NCBI GenBank assembly: GCA_964568795.1
Contig: CAZMRQ010000003.1
Span: 4,386-68,385, forward strand
Reading direction: 5' to 3'
Source of the DNA: CAZMRQ01 sp964568795
GTDB lineage: Bacteria > Pseudomonadota > Gammaproteobacteria > Comchoanobacterales > Comchoanobacteraceae
DNA: 64,000 nt
The translations under genes were made by a program, and so were the position numbers. Shown here piece by piece: positions 17,187-26,014 of the stretch. Within the stretch, counting starts at the first letter, position 1; every line of letters starts with the position of its first letter. The notes below the pieces were generated by a model that was given only the letters and a program-made list of their open reading frames with translations, did no database searches and was not told the origin of the DNA.

Positions 17187-17948
17187 ATGGCATATATGTA
17201 TCATTTTTTAATGACTTTCATTTACCAAATCTACTTCAAAAGGGAAGGCAACTATCAACCCAATCATCGAAGTCAGAAATGTGTGGAATATGAGACTATA
17301 TCGCCTACAGAAGCTACAAAAAAGCTACGCAGTGCTCTAGAGAAAAAAGATTATAAAACTATGCGTGATCTACTGACTTTAGGGGCAGACATTGAGGATA
17401 AAGACAATGCCTGCAAAACAACATGCTTACAGTATGCAGCACATGTGGGTGACCTAGATGCTGTGACGATGCTTCTTAATAACGGGGCTAGGGTAGATAA
17501 TCTAGCATCAAACCAGGCAAGTGCCTTACTCTTTTCGGTAGAAAAGGGTCATTATGAAATTGCTGAGATGTTATTGAAATTTAAATCTGACCCTAATTTA
17601 GCAGAAAGTTGTGATGGTTTTTCTCCTGTACATACATGTGCACATACAGGCCGTATTGATATAATGGAGCTGTTGATAAAATATAATGCAAATGTATTTC
17701 AGAAAACATTGAAGAAGCGTCATGCCTTGCATTATGCTGCTTCTTCAGGCCAAACTGAGATGGTGCGTTTTTTAATTCGTTGTGGTCTTGATCCATTAGA
17801 AGTTGAGCAAAATGGGTCTTCGTCACTCGATATAGCTCGGGCACGAGACAATAATGCTATGAGAGATATTTTTTCTGATGCAATTGCTGCAAAGAAAAAA
17901 AATAAATTTGTGACTATAGCCACTCAACCAACAATTCATAGCATTTGA
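17187..17948 (+). CDS. Ankyrin-repeat protein, candidate secreted effector
   Basis: A 253-residue protein. After a short hydrophobic N-terminus (MAYMYHFLMTFIYQIYF) about five ankyrin repeats span residues 45-225, with clear units at 78-104, 112-136, 147-171 and 179-204 (for example HALHYAASSGQTEMVRFLI). The tail is Lys-rich then Thr/Ser-rich. Ankyrin proteins mediate protein-protein contacts and in intracellular bacteria are frequent secretion-system effectors; that role is inferred here. The ATG at 17187 has AGAGG 7-8 nt upstream and is preferred to a TTG at 17145. Confidence 0.8.
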   Translation: MAYMYHFLMTFIYQIYFKREGNYQPNHRSQKCVEYETISPTEATKKLRSALEKKDYKTMRDLLTLGADIEDKDNACKTTCLQYAAHVGDLDAVTMLLNNGARVDNLASNQASALLFSVEKGHYEIAEMLLKFKSDPNLAESCDGFSPVHTCAHTGRIDIMELLIKYNANVFQKTLKKRHALHYAASSGQTEMVRFLIRCGLDPLEVEQNGSSSLDIARARDNNAMRDIFSDAIAAKKKNKFVTIATQPTIHSI

Positions 17949-18024
17949 TCAGATAAGATTGTTTAGCTTGAGCATTCTTCTTTTTTTGTGTTAATATAAT
18001 AGTGAGAAATTCAAGGAATGAAAA

Positions 18025-18486
18025 ATGCGTCATACTCATACAGCTGGAATCTGCCTTTCGTTGCTTATTCTTGGAGGTTGTCAGCCAATGTCTTCAAAAG
18101 AACAAGGTCAGGTTGTCGGAGGTGTTTTAGGTGGAATTTTAGGTAAGAGCATCGGTGATTCCACTGCTTCAACAATTGCTGGAACTGTCCTTGGTCAGTA
18201 TCTTGGAGGTCAATTGGCGGATCATTGGAAAACCAACGATCAACTCAATGTGATTAATACATTGAATCGCAGACAAGACAGCAAGGTGATGACTTATTGG
18301 CATACTGCTGAAACGCGATATGATATGACGGCACAGCCTATGTCATTGCACCAAGGTGTCGTTTGCCGAGATTTTAAAGTGGTCGAAAAACAGTCATATA
18401 ATTCATCTGTGTTTAAAGTACAACAAGGGACAGCCTGCCTGGTGCAAAATGCAACCACAGGTCATTATGAATGGTCTTTAAATTAG
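18025..18486 (+). CDS. Outer-membrane lipoprotein with glycine-zipper 2TM domain (17-kDa antigen-like)
   Basis: A 153-residue lipoprotein. The lipobox is LILGGC (Cys19); next comes a glycine-zipper segment, VVGGVLGGILGKSIGD to TVLGQYLGGQLA (about 30-69), as in the Rickettsia 17-kDa surface antigen and SlyB-like proteins; the rest is a small domain with two Cys that may form a disulfide. AAGGAA precedes the start. It is a single gene, placed against an oppositely oriented tRNA-Arg gene. Role presumed structural in the outer membrane. Confidence 0.8.
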   Translation: MRHTHTAGICLSLLILGGCQPMSSKEQGQVVGGVLGGILGKSIGDSTASTIAGTVLGQYLGGQLADHWKTNDQLNVINTLNRRQDSKVMTYWHTAETRYDMTAQPMSLHQGVVCRDFKVVEKQSYNSSVFKVQQGTACLVQNATTGHYEWSLN

Positions 18487-18493
18487 AAGAAAT

Positions 18494-18567
<74 letters not shown>

Positions 18568-18701
18568 AATGCCTTTATAATAGCAAAATCATATTCTGTT
18601 GACGAGGAAAATTTTTTACTGATAGGAGATTTTTCATCAGTACTCGCTTGATGTTTTGGTCAATGTAGGACATTATGTTGTAACATAGTTGGAGAATACG
18701 C

Positions 18702-19292
18702 ATGGAGTGGTCTTACATTGCAATAGGTGTTGTTGTTTTTGCCTCATTAATTGTTTACTTTCGTCCTCAGAATAAAAGCAAAACATTGTTAGAAAGCATG
18801 ATTGATGAACAAGGAAATCCGACAGATCCAGATGATCCTTTGCAAGCATTGAAGTATCAGGAAGCTAATACATTCTCTCTACAGGGATTGACTGAAGATG
18901 GTTGGTTGCAAGTATACACAACGACTGAGTCAAAGTGGTTTGGCCATGAACTATTTCAAACCCTGACTTCGATGGGTTGTATGCTTGATGAGCAACAATG
19001 CTTGGTCTACTCTATTGAGGGCAGGCGGCTATTTAAAATCATTAAAGCGACAGATCCTGTGACTTTTGATACAGACACACTGGGGCAAGAAATGCTGACG
19101 GGCGTAGTCTGGCTTTTTGATTGTGAGCAAGAAGATGCAGTAGAGGCGTTTAAGGTTATGAAAGAAACCTGCCAGCAATTTATGCAAGAGATGAATGCTC
19201 AATTAGTCAATCAGCAAAAACAAGTGCTTCCCAGAACATGGTTTTCACAAGTAGAGGCTTATCTTGTAGAGCAAGAGAAAGCTGAAGCATGA
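18702..19292 (+). CDS. zipA: Cell division protein ZipA, short form
   Basis: Inner-membrane anchor for FtsZ. One N-terminal membrane helix (residues 4-20) is followed by a brief linker and a C-terminal ZipA domain from about residue 55 (FSLQGLTEDGWLQVYTTT...). At 196 residues it is much shorter than E. coli ZipA (328) because the long Pro/Gln-rich linker is nearly absent. Identity is supported by the downstream ligA, with which it overlaps by 4 bp (ATGA), as in many gammaproteobacteria. GGAG precedes the ATG. Confidence 0.82.
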   Translation: MEWSYIAIGVVVFASLIVYFRPQNKSKTLLESMIDEQGNPTDPDDPLQALKYQEANTFSLQGLTEDGWLQVYTTTESKWFGHELFQTLTSMGCMLDEQQCLVYSIEGRRLFKIIKATDPVTFDTDTLGQEMLTGVVWLFDCEQEDAVEAFKVMKETCQQFMQEMNAQLVNQQKQVLPRTWFSQVEAYLVEQEKAEA

Positions 19293-21262
19293 GTCCTTTT
19301 GAGGAAATTAGTGAGCTCAAAGAAAAGATAAAGCATTACGAGTATGCCTATCATGTGCTCGATAGGCCATTGGTCAGCGATCAAGAATACGATAAGTGTT
19401 ACCGACGTCTAAAAGAACTGGAGAGCAAGCATCCTGAGTATGTGACAGCAGATTCGCCAAGTCAAAGAATCGGAGGACAGGTAGCACACGGTTTTACAAA
19501 AGTTGCACATGATGAGCAGATGCTGTCTCTTGAAAATGCTTTTGGCGTAGACGATATGATGCAGTTTTTTAAACGGTTAAGAAAATACACTGATCAGAAC
19601 TTGTGTACAGTAGAACCCAAGATCGATGGTGTGGCTATTAGCTGTATTTATGAAGATGGAACTTTGATTCAAGCGCTGACACGAGGGGATGGGCGCCATG
19701 GTGAGGATGTGACAAGCAATGTGCGTACTATACGGTCATGCCCGCTTCGGCTCATTGAAAGTGTCCCAGGAAGGCTTGTGGTCAGAGGGGAAGTATACAT
19801 CAGACGTTCAGACTTTGATCTGCTCAATCAATCATTAATTGATCAGGGAGATAGTCCCTATGCAAATCCACGTAATTTAGCTTCAGGCAGTCTTAGACAG
19901 CTTAATCCACAAGTGACAGCTCAGCGGCCTTTAAGGGTGTTTTTTTATCAGGCGATGGGTGAAAATAAGTCCATCAAAACAAATGATGAGATGATGGGCT
20001 GGTTAAGACGCTGTGGTTTTCCGGTTATTGATCCTATCCAACAGGTGGATGAATCTGACTGGCAGCGATTCTATGACACTATGCTACAAAAAAGAAACAA
20101 GCTGGATTATCTGATTGATGGTCTGGTTTTTAAGCTAAATGAGATTTCCTTGAGAGAGAAGATGGGCCGGACTACTAAGTTTCCAAAATGGGCCATTGCG
20201 TTAAAGTTTCCTGCTGAAACTGCTGAAACAACGCTCTGTTCAGTGGATTGGCAAGTAGGACGCACTGGGGCTGTGACACCCGTTGCTAGATTGGAGCCAG
20301 TGCAAGTAGGAGGCGTGACAATCACGCATGCCAGTTTGTATAACATAGATGAGATTGAGCGTTTAGGTGTATTCGAAGGTGCACGTGTTGAAGTAGCTAG
20401 AGCCGGAGATGTCATCCCTGAAATTGTGTGTGTGCATGACAAGCATATAATTAAAGAAGCTAGGTCAGTCATTATTCCGAAACATTGTCCGAGTTGTGGT
20501 GAAGGCTTGGTTCAAGAAGATGAGGTTGCACTTCGCTGCGTAGCTGCTGGCTCTTGTCCAGAGCAGCTCATAGCTGCAATCTGGCATGCTATGTCACGTC
20601 AAGCCCTTAATGTGGAAGGCATAGGTAAGAAAACATTGAGAGGGCTAGTTGAGTTAGGTAAAGTTACGAATCTAGCAGATATCTTCGCTATGAGTCGCAA
20701 AGACTGGCTTGAATGCCCCAGATTTGCGGCAAAGTCAGCAGACAATGCTCTGAAGAGTTTATCAGCAGCAAAAGAAACGACTTTATCACGTTTTATTTAT
20801 GCATTGGGCATACGGCATGTGGGTTTGACAACAGCACATACAATAGCTTCAAAGGTATCAACTATAGGGGAAGCAATAGCTCTGAAGCACAGTGAGCTTG
20901 AGGATATGAATGATATAGGTCCTAAGGTAGCAGCAAGTTGGTGTCAGTTCTTTCAAGATAAAGAAAAGAGGTCTTTAGTCGAGCGTCTTGTTAAGTTGGG
21001 AGTACGAATGTGTGAGCAAGTGAGCCATCAAGGCGTATGTTCCGGATGGGTGGTTGTCATAACTGGGCGCTTTAGCAAATCAAGGCCTTACATTAAAAAA
21101 GAGTTAGAAATGCTAGGTGCTACAGTGACTGGTCAAGTATCGAGGAAGGTGACCCATGGAGTTGTGGGGGTGGATCCTGGTGGCAAGGCTGATCTTTTGT
21201 TGAGTCAGGGACTGCCGATTTTGAATGAGACTTCATTGGCTGAGCTAATTGATATGACTTAA
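19289..21262 (+). CDS. ligA: NAD-dependent DNA ligase LigA
   Basis: Seals nicks in replication and repair using NAD. The adenylation lysine lies in VEPKIDGVAIS near residue 115, followed by the OB domain, a four-Cys zinc finger (CPSCGE, then LRCVAAGSC, about 401-424), the helix-hairpin-helix region and a C-terminal BRCT domain (VITGRFSKSRPYIKKEL). Length 657 is normal. The last 143 bp are also read antisense as the C-terminal tail of the next gene. Confidence 0.97.
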   Translation: MSPFEEISELKEKIKHYEYAYHVLDRPLVSDQEYDKCYRRLKELESKHPEYVTADSPSQRIGGQVAHGFTKVAHDEQMLSLENAFGVDDMMQFFKRLRKYTDQNLCTVEPKIDGVAISCIYEDGTLIQALTRGDGRHGEDVTSNVRTIRSCPLRLIESVPGRLVVRGEVYIRRSDFDLLNQSLIDQGDSPYANPRNLASGSLRQLNPQVTAQRPLRVFFYQAMGENKSIKTNDEMMGWLRRCGFPVIDPIQQVDESDWQRFYDTMLQKRNKLDYLIDGLVFKLNEISLREKMGRTTKFPKWAIALKFPAETAETTLCSVDWQVGRTGAVTPVARLEPVQVGGVTITHASLYNIDEIERLGVFEGARVEVARAGDVIPEIVCVHDKHIIKEARSVIIPKHCPSCGEGLVQEDEVALRCVAAGSCPEQLIAAIWHAMSRQALNVEGIGKKTLRGLVELGKVTNLADIFAMSRKDWLECPRFAAKSADNALKSLSAAKETTLSRFIYALGIRHVGLTTAHTIASKVSTIGEAIALKHSELEDMNDIGPKVAASWCQFFQDKEKRSLVERLVKLGVRMCEQVSHQGVCSGWVVVITGRFSKSRPYIKKELEMLGATVTGQVSRKVTHGVVGVDPGGKADLLLSQGLPILNETSLAELIDMT

Positions 21263-22130
21263 CCATGTATTGTGAAGGTCTGTGAGGGTCTGGTTTTGGT
21301 TTTGTAAATAAATAATCTGAGAATAATAAGCATCCTCTGACAAGGTATTCAATGAGCTTAAATAGAGGGGGAACAAGGTTGATAATCTTTTTGACACTGA
21401 TATGCGGCTTGCCTCCATCCTTTGAGGGTGCAAATCCTTGGTCTCCAAAAGGGGATGTGATGAGGATTTCGCGTAATACCTGTCTAATAGTTAGACTATT
21501 TAAATTCATGGATATTCCGTCTCTATTCTCAATTATTACATGAGAGGTCCGTTGTGTTTGAAATGGATTGGGCGACTCTTCAGAAATATTGCTGATGTAT
21601 GTATGTTGCATGTGTTCAATATGAGGTGAATATCTTTCTGCAGGCCAAACCCAGTCAATAAGTGAGATAATGATTTGATTCAAGATGAAAGAATTGATGA
21701 TAATGCAAAGGGGTATAGTGATGATTTCAGCATATGTCAAAACACATACCAAAAAGACCATCTGAACACAGGTATAAAACATTTCCATGCTTTTATGTTT
21801 TTGAAGTATATGATTCCGAGCTGATAAATACTGTTGGGTAGTTACATTGCAAAAAATCTCATACTTGGCTGTAAAAGATCTGAAATTGTGCACTGGATAG
21901 TGCATTTCAATTGTTTTTTCGACTTCATCAATACGGGCTTGCAGAGATCGGTCATTGCTGATGTTTGTTGCATACGCGTCAACATTGAGAAGTTCATAGT
22001 TAGTTATCTGATGATCAGTGAATATACTGATAGTATAGAGTGTCATTAAGTCACACACATACTTATTGTCATATTTGACTGGTATCAAAGCTGGTAGCCC
22101 TGTGATGTCATCAATATAATACGAATTCAT
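21120..22130 (-). CDS. Orphan membrane protein with overprinted C-terminal tail
   Basis: A 336-residue protein I do not recognise. Residues 1-115 look soluble, two adjacent hydrophobic segments lie at about 117-133 and 136-158, and a long hydrophilic region follows. The last 47 or so residues are Ser/Pro/Gln-rich and are encoded antisense to the BRCT end of ligA. The ATG at 22130 has GGGAG 7 nt upstream; a GTG four codons earlier is less likely. The two-helix hairpin with long flanking domains resembles inclusion-membrane or secreted proteins of intracellular bacteria, but this is only a guess. Confidence 0.6.
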   Translation of the reverse strand: MNSYYIDDITGLPALIPVKYDNKYVCDLMTLYTISIFTDHQITNYELLNVDAYATNISNDRSLQARIDEVEKTIEMHYPVHNFRSFTAKYEIFCNVTTQQYLSARNHILQKHKSMEMFYTCVQMVFLVCVLTYAEIITIPLCIIINSFILNQIIISLIDWVWPAERYSPHIEHMQHTYISNISEESPNPFQTQRTSHVIIENRDGISMNLNSLTIRQVLREILITSPFGDQGFAPSKDGGKPHISVKKIINLVPPLFKLIEYLVRGCLLFSDYLFTKPKPDPHRPSQYMVKSYQLAQPMKSHSKSAVPDSTKDQPCHQDPPPQLHGSPSSILDQSL

Positions 22131-22208
22131 ATACACTCCCACAGATATTATGGACGTGTTTAGAGTCTTTGAACGAAAAAGATTATTAAGTAATTATTAA
22201 ACAGTATA

Positions 22209-23030
22209 TTATGAGCGAGGCAATTTTTCGTGCTCTGTTATGATCTGCTCATACCCACTGCGATAATTAGGGACTGAGAAAGAAAACCGCTGCTCTATGA
22301 GGTTTAATGGGACGATTTTTCGAGGGGGGGATGTAGCAGATGTCCGTGTGTTTGCATCAAGAGGCAGTCCTGTTCTTGTACTAAGCCAGTGATTGATAGT
22401 ATTTGTTTTTTCTGGCTCTGGGTCTGAAGCAATATAGAGGCTGCTTGGCGTTGGATGTTGAATAATATAGTCAATAATATCAACAAGGTCATCTCTATGG
22501 ATATGGTGACTGTAGTTTTCATCTCCCGACAGGGATGCTTGACCTTTGACTAAAGAACCCAGCATGCCAGCACGTCCAGGGCCATATATTCTGCTAGGGC
22601 GGATAATGACATGATTAAGATCGCTTTTGATGACAGCTTCTTCTGCTGCTGCGAGGCGTTTGGCTCTTATTGTCTTTGGCTCTATCGGGGTTTGCTCGGT
22701 AATGTAGTCCCCCTGTTGGTCATAGATGCCGGTAGAGGAGATATAAATGAAAAGTTGAGGCGGTTTGTCATGCCTTTCGAAGCATTGAACGACGTGTCCG
22801 ACATCTTTGGCATGTTGATCCACTGCACTTTCTTTATTAGGCGGGATACAATAGACCACCGCATCAGCTTCTGGCCATAGGTGACTTGCTAGATGGTGTG
22901 CGTTAGCTTTTATATGATGATGTGGTTTCTCTGAAGGGCTGCGGCTAACTGTTGTAATTGCGTGGTGAGAGGCGAGTTTGTCAGCTAAGGCTTCTCCAAT
23001 ATAGCCATGTCCGATGATAACTATGTTCAT
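22209..23030 (-). CDS. NAD(P)-dependent epimerase/dehydratase-like protein (SDR, YeeZ-like)
   Basis: A 273-residue extended short-chain dehydrogenase. The Rossmann motif GHGYIG is at 7-12 and YISSTGIYDQQGDY holds the Ser and Tyr region, with an IIRPSRIYGPGR segment typical of sugar-nucleotide epimerases. The size and compact form match the YeeZ group of unknown substrate. The ATG at 23030 has AGGAG 8 nt upstream; a longer frame would add 18 unrelated residues. Last gene of a four-gene minus-strand set with the kinase, Smr and rhomboid genes. Confidence 0.8.
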   Translation of the reverse strand: MNIVIIGHGYIGEALADKLASHHAITTVSRSPSEKPHHHIKANAHHLASHLWPEADAVVYCIPPNKESAVDQHAKDVGHVVQCFERHDKPPQLFIYISSTGIYDQQGDYITEQTPIEPKTIRAKRLAAAEEAVIKSDLNHVIIRPSRIYGPGRAGMLGSLVKGQASLSGDENYSHHIHRDDLVDIIDYIIQHPTPSSLYIASDPEPEKTNTINHWLSTRTGLPLDANTRTSATSPPRKIVPLNLIEQRFSFSVPNYRSGYEQIITEHEKLPRS

Positions 23031-23068
23031 AAAGTGAGCTCCTGCTTGTTGTTTTATTATCGGCGTTA

Positions 23069-23689
23069 TCAGGTCCGATTGCAAGATGAGAAGCCAAGGT
23101 CTTGCAAATGTTTTCTCAGAGCTTGCAAGTCATGATGAGCATCAACCCCTTTGAGTATGCAATGGGCAAGTTTTTTAGTCGGTTCGGTATAGGCTATTTG
23201 ACCGGGACGAATAAACCTGAGGTATTTATTGAGGGAATCTTTGACTTTAGCCCTAGAGCGTTGGCGATTCAGTTGACGCACTAAAGCAAGATCTAAAGGC
23301 GTGTCGATGTATATTATTGTATTGGCAAGATCACGTATATCTTGGCAGTGCGCTGCCATTATTCCTTCGAGTATGAGAGGTTTATGAGGACTTATCGTGT
23401 TTTGGTTGTGTTGAGATATTCTTGTTTTATGATTGTAACTATTCGCCATGAATTCTTTATGATCTTTATACATTTGCAGATGAGCTATGAGTTGTGTGAG
23501 ATCAAAAGCTTCCGGGGTATCTAGATTGGTGTGCAGCATTTTCTCATAGGTGTCATTTCTTCGGTCATAGTAGTAGTCATCTATGCTTATAATTTGCATA
23601 TCAGGATGATGCGCTTTGTATGAATGACTGAGTGTTGATTTTCCAGCTGAGGAGGGTCCTGTTATGATGATTAAGAAGTTATTTTCCAT
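23069..23689 (-). CDS. Uridine kinase-like P-loop kinase
   Basis: A 206-residue P-loop protein: Walker A GPSSAGKST at 11-19, IISIDDYYYDR at about 34-44 (as in the phosphoribulokinase/uridine kinase family), then a lid-like RQLNRQRSRAK segment. The likely role is nucleoside phosphorylation, though substrate cannot be read from the sequence. The ATG at 23689 lies inside the 3' end of the Smr gene (11-bp overlap), indicating coupling; GGAAG precedes it. Confidence 0.72.
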   Translation of the reverse strand: MENNFLIIITGPSSAGKSTLSHSYKAHHPDMQIISIDDYYYDRRNDTYEKMLHTNLDTPEAFDLTQLIAHLQMYKDHKEFMANSYNHKTRISQHNQNTISPHKPLILEGIMAAHCQDIRDLANTIIYIDTPLDLALVRQLNRQRSRAKVKDSLNKYLRFIRPGQIAYTEPTKKLAHCILKGVDAHHDLQALRKHLQDLGFSSCNRT

Positions 23690-24005
23690 CGGGTCTTCCC
23701 TTGGAGACACAGATATTTGTTGAACCTAAGTCATGCGGCATTGAGAGCCAGTAGCCCATACAGCGGTGTTCTTTGAGAGCCCATTTCCTCACTTCATCTG
23801 CAAGGGCGTATGTGCCTTTCCCATGGATGATTTGACAGATAAAGGGTCGTGGGTTATTAGCAATCATTTCTTGCAGGGTTTCGATTGATTCTTGTCTAGT
23901 TAAACCATGTAAATCGAGTGAAAAATCAGTTTTCTGTGATTTCTTCATCTGGCGAAACTGAGTTATCTTCAGTCCAGGCTTTCTGTGTTCATGTTCCATG
24001 TGCAT
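23679..24005 (-). CDS. Smr-domain protein
   Basis: A 108-residue protein with a stand-alone Smr domain: DFSLDLHGLTRQESIETL (about 30-47), the HGKGTYAL loop and a C-terminal QIIHGKG...WLKEH-type helix. Smr domains are often nicking endonucleases or RNA/ribosome-collision factors; which applies is unknown. The ATG at 24005 overlaps the stop of the rhomboid gene (TGATG), so it is translationally coupled. Confidence 0.85.
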   Translation of the reverse strand: MHMEHEHRKPGLKITQFRQMKKSQKTDFSLDLHGLTRQESIETLQEMIANNPRPFICQIIHGKGTYALADEVRKWALKEHRCMGYWLSMPHDLGSTNICVSKGRPDGK

Positions 24006-24613
24006 CACAACATATAGATGTAGCTTGATATGAGAGAAAATGGGGGGATGCAGCCGTAGTAGTTTGTGAAAATACCGCTGACCAGCCCAAATAAATGCCC
24101 TTCATAGGATACGGCTTCATCAGTTGGCAGGACAGATAGCAATGAGCTGCCGAAGTAATAGATAGTGATAGCACCGATAACGAATGACCCAGGGGTCTGA
24201 TGAAGGTAGGAGTCTGCTAAGATGTAGCCCACATAGCCCATAATAAGTCCGCTGGCACCGATGTGGGTGGCAGTTCTGCCTAATAACCATGTGAGAGTTC
24301 CGGAAAGAAGTGTAATTGAGACAGTAGCACACAAGCATGTCCAATTTCCTAATGTCATCATAAAGACAAATAAGACAAACAACGGAATGGAATTAAAGAA
24401 AATATGGTCAAAACTGCCATGTATCCATGGAGACAGTACAATGCCAGGCAAGCCAAGTATCTGTCGAGGTCTTACTCCAAATACAGCTAAATGCCCAGCG
24501 GCAAGTACATTTAATAATTGCACAGACCACATGACGCCCAGCAGCATAAGGCCTTCGTAGACATGCAATTTAATCGCTAGCAATAGATTGTTTAATTGGT
24601 CAATGAGGCCCAT
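24005..24613 (-). CDS. Rhomboid-family intramembrane serine protease
   Basis: A 202-residue membrane protein with six or so helices. The rhomboid motifs are clear: HGSFDHIFFN (about 65-74), catalytic Ser121 in HIGASGL, and catalytic His173 in YEGHLFG. The Ser-His dyad is intact, so it is probably active. Start of a compact four-gene set with Smr, kinase and SDR genes. Substrate unknown. Confidence 0.9.
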   Translation of the reverse strand: MGLIDQLNNLLLAIKLHVYEGLMLLGVMWSVQLLNVLAAGHLAVFGVRPRQILGLPGIVLSPWIHGSFDHIFFNSIPLFVLFVFMMTLGNWTCLCATVSITLLSGTLTWLLGRTATHIGASGLIMGYVGYILADSYLHQTPGSFVIGAITIYYFGSSLLSVLPTDEAVSYEGHLFGLVSGIFTNYYGCIPPFSLISSYIYML

Positions 24614-24694
24614 AAAAGATCAGAGAATAACTCTTAATTAAATTATAGGATTATAGCCGAGAAATCAACAATAGGGCCAATATGCCATACATAT

Positions 24695-25024
24695 TTATTT
24701 TTTCTGGTTGATTTCGTCTAGTTTTTCTTGCGCCTTGCCTGCGTAAATAGGATGATTGCTTGCTGCGACTTGTGAGAGCTTGTATAAGCCCTTATTGGTT
24801 TGTCCAGAGGCCATGTATGCCAATGCAAGATCATAGTGAGACGGGATGGACTCATACCTGCTCAGATAGTCAAAATCATTTTGATGACTGGGGGTTGGCT
24901 TGCTGCTCCTCTGAGCTGTTTTTTGGGGGATCATGCTCAAGCAAATGAGAAAGATCAGGGCGCACAAAAGAATGGATACAACGCTGTAGGGGGTGAGGTG
25001 TAAAAAATGAAGTATGCTTGTCAT
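24695..25024 (-). CDS. Small membrane-anchored protein with TPR-like C-terminus
   Basis: 109 residues: one N-terminal hydrophobic helix (about 12-32), a Ser/Pro linker, then YDLALAYMASGQTNKGLYKL and a second short helix pair, like a single TPR unit. The pattern recalls the C-terminal domain of FimV-type proteins, which in some relatives is encoded near truA. It is a separate unit 81 bp before the rhomboid gene. Function unknown. Confidence 0.55.
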   Translation of the reverse strand: MTSILHFLHLTPYSVVSILLCALIFLICLSMIPQKTAQRSSKPTPSHQNDFDYLSRYESIPSHYDLALAYMASGQTNKGLYKLSQVAASNHPIYAGKAQEKLDEINQKK

Positions 25025-25142
25025 AATGTGACTATAACAAATTATGGCGTGACTGCCAAAAACTTTGCTGATTATTTACTAGGCATACTAGCTATGCTTG
25101 AGCACTTACTGATACAATGGGCTAAGTTGTATAGAGGCTGAT

Positions 25143-25964
25143 ATGCCAGAGCTTCCAGAAGTTGAAACGACTTGTCGAGCTATTCGATCAGGAGTTGAGG
25201 GCAAAATTTTAACTAAGATGCAGATCAAAAGGCGTGATTTAAGGTGGTCTATCACAGACGTGCTGCCGCGTGTTGTTCTGGGACAAGTCTGCCGACAGGT
25301 TAAAAGACGGGGCAAGTACATTCTTATATATTTTGACAGTGGAATAGTGCTTATCCACCTGGGCATGAGTGGTTCTTTACGATGGGTCCATGATAAGGTG
25401 TGGCGGGTTCATGATCATGTGATGATGCAATGGGGTGATGCGCCGCTTCATTACTGTGATCCAAGGAGATTTGGTTTGATTCTATGGTATGAAGCCAGTT
25501 GTATGGAGGACATTAGATTTCTTCAAGGTTTAGGCTTGGAGCCTTTGACTGAGGAGTTTGATGGCAGGTGGTTGTATCAGCAAACCCGCGGGAGCAAACA
25601 GCCGATTAAATCATGGCTCATGAATGCAAAAAACATTGTTGGGGTGGGCAATATTTATGCCAATGAAGCCCTGTTTAGAAGTGGGATACATCCTCTTAAA
25701 TTAGCAGGGGAGTTGAGTCAAAAAAGCTCTCAAAAACTCAACAATGCGATTAAGACTGTATTGAGCACGGCTATTGATCAGGGTGGAACAACATTACGAG
25801 ACTTTCACACAGGGGAAGGTCAACCCGGGTATTTCAAACAGAGTTTGATGGTGTATGGCCGCGCTGGCCAAGCATGTTTTCAATGCCATAATCCACTAGA
25901 AGAATTACGGATTTCGGCAAGACAGACTGTATTTTGTGGCAGGTGTCAGAAGCAAGGGTTGTAA
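25143..25964 (+). CDS. mutM: Formamidopyrimidine-DNA glycosylase
   Basis: Base-excision repair bifunctional glycosylase/lyase that removes 8-oxoguanine. It begins MPELPEVETT, giving the catalytic Pro2 and Glu3; the H2TH region contains NAKNIVGVGNIYANEALF; the C-terminal zinc finger is CFQC...CGRC (about 245-268). Length 273 is normal. Together with mutY at 46.6 kb it gives the GO system against oxidised guanine. Confidence 0.96.
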   Translation: MPELPEVETTCRAIRSGVEGKILTKMQIKRRDLRWSITDVLPRVVLGQVCRQVKRRGKYILIYFDSGIVLIHLGMSGSLRWVHDKVWRVHDHVMMQWGDAPLHYCDPRRFGLILWYEASCMEDIRFLQGLGLEPLTEEFDGRWLYQQTRGSKQPIKSWLMNAKNIVGVGNIYANEALFRSGIHPLKLAGELSQKSSQKLNNAIKTVLSTAIDQGGTTLRDFHTGEGQPGYFKQSLMVYGRAGQACFQCHNPLEELRISARQTVFCGRCQKQGL

Positions 25965-26014
25965 TTAAATATACCCCTGGTAAAATGAAGTCACTATTAA
26001 ATGGAGTTAGCCGT

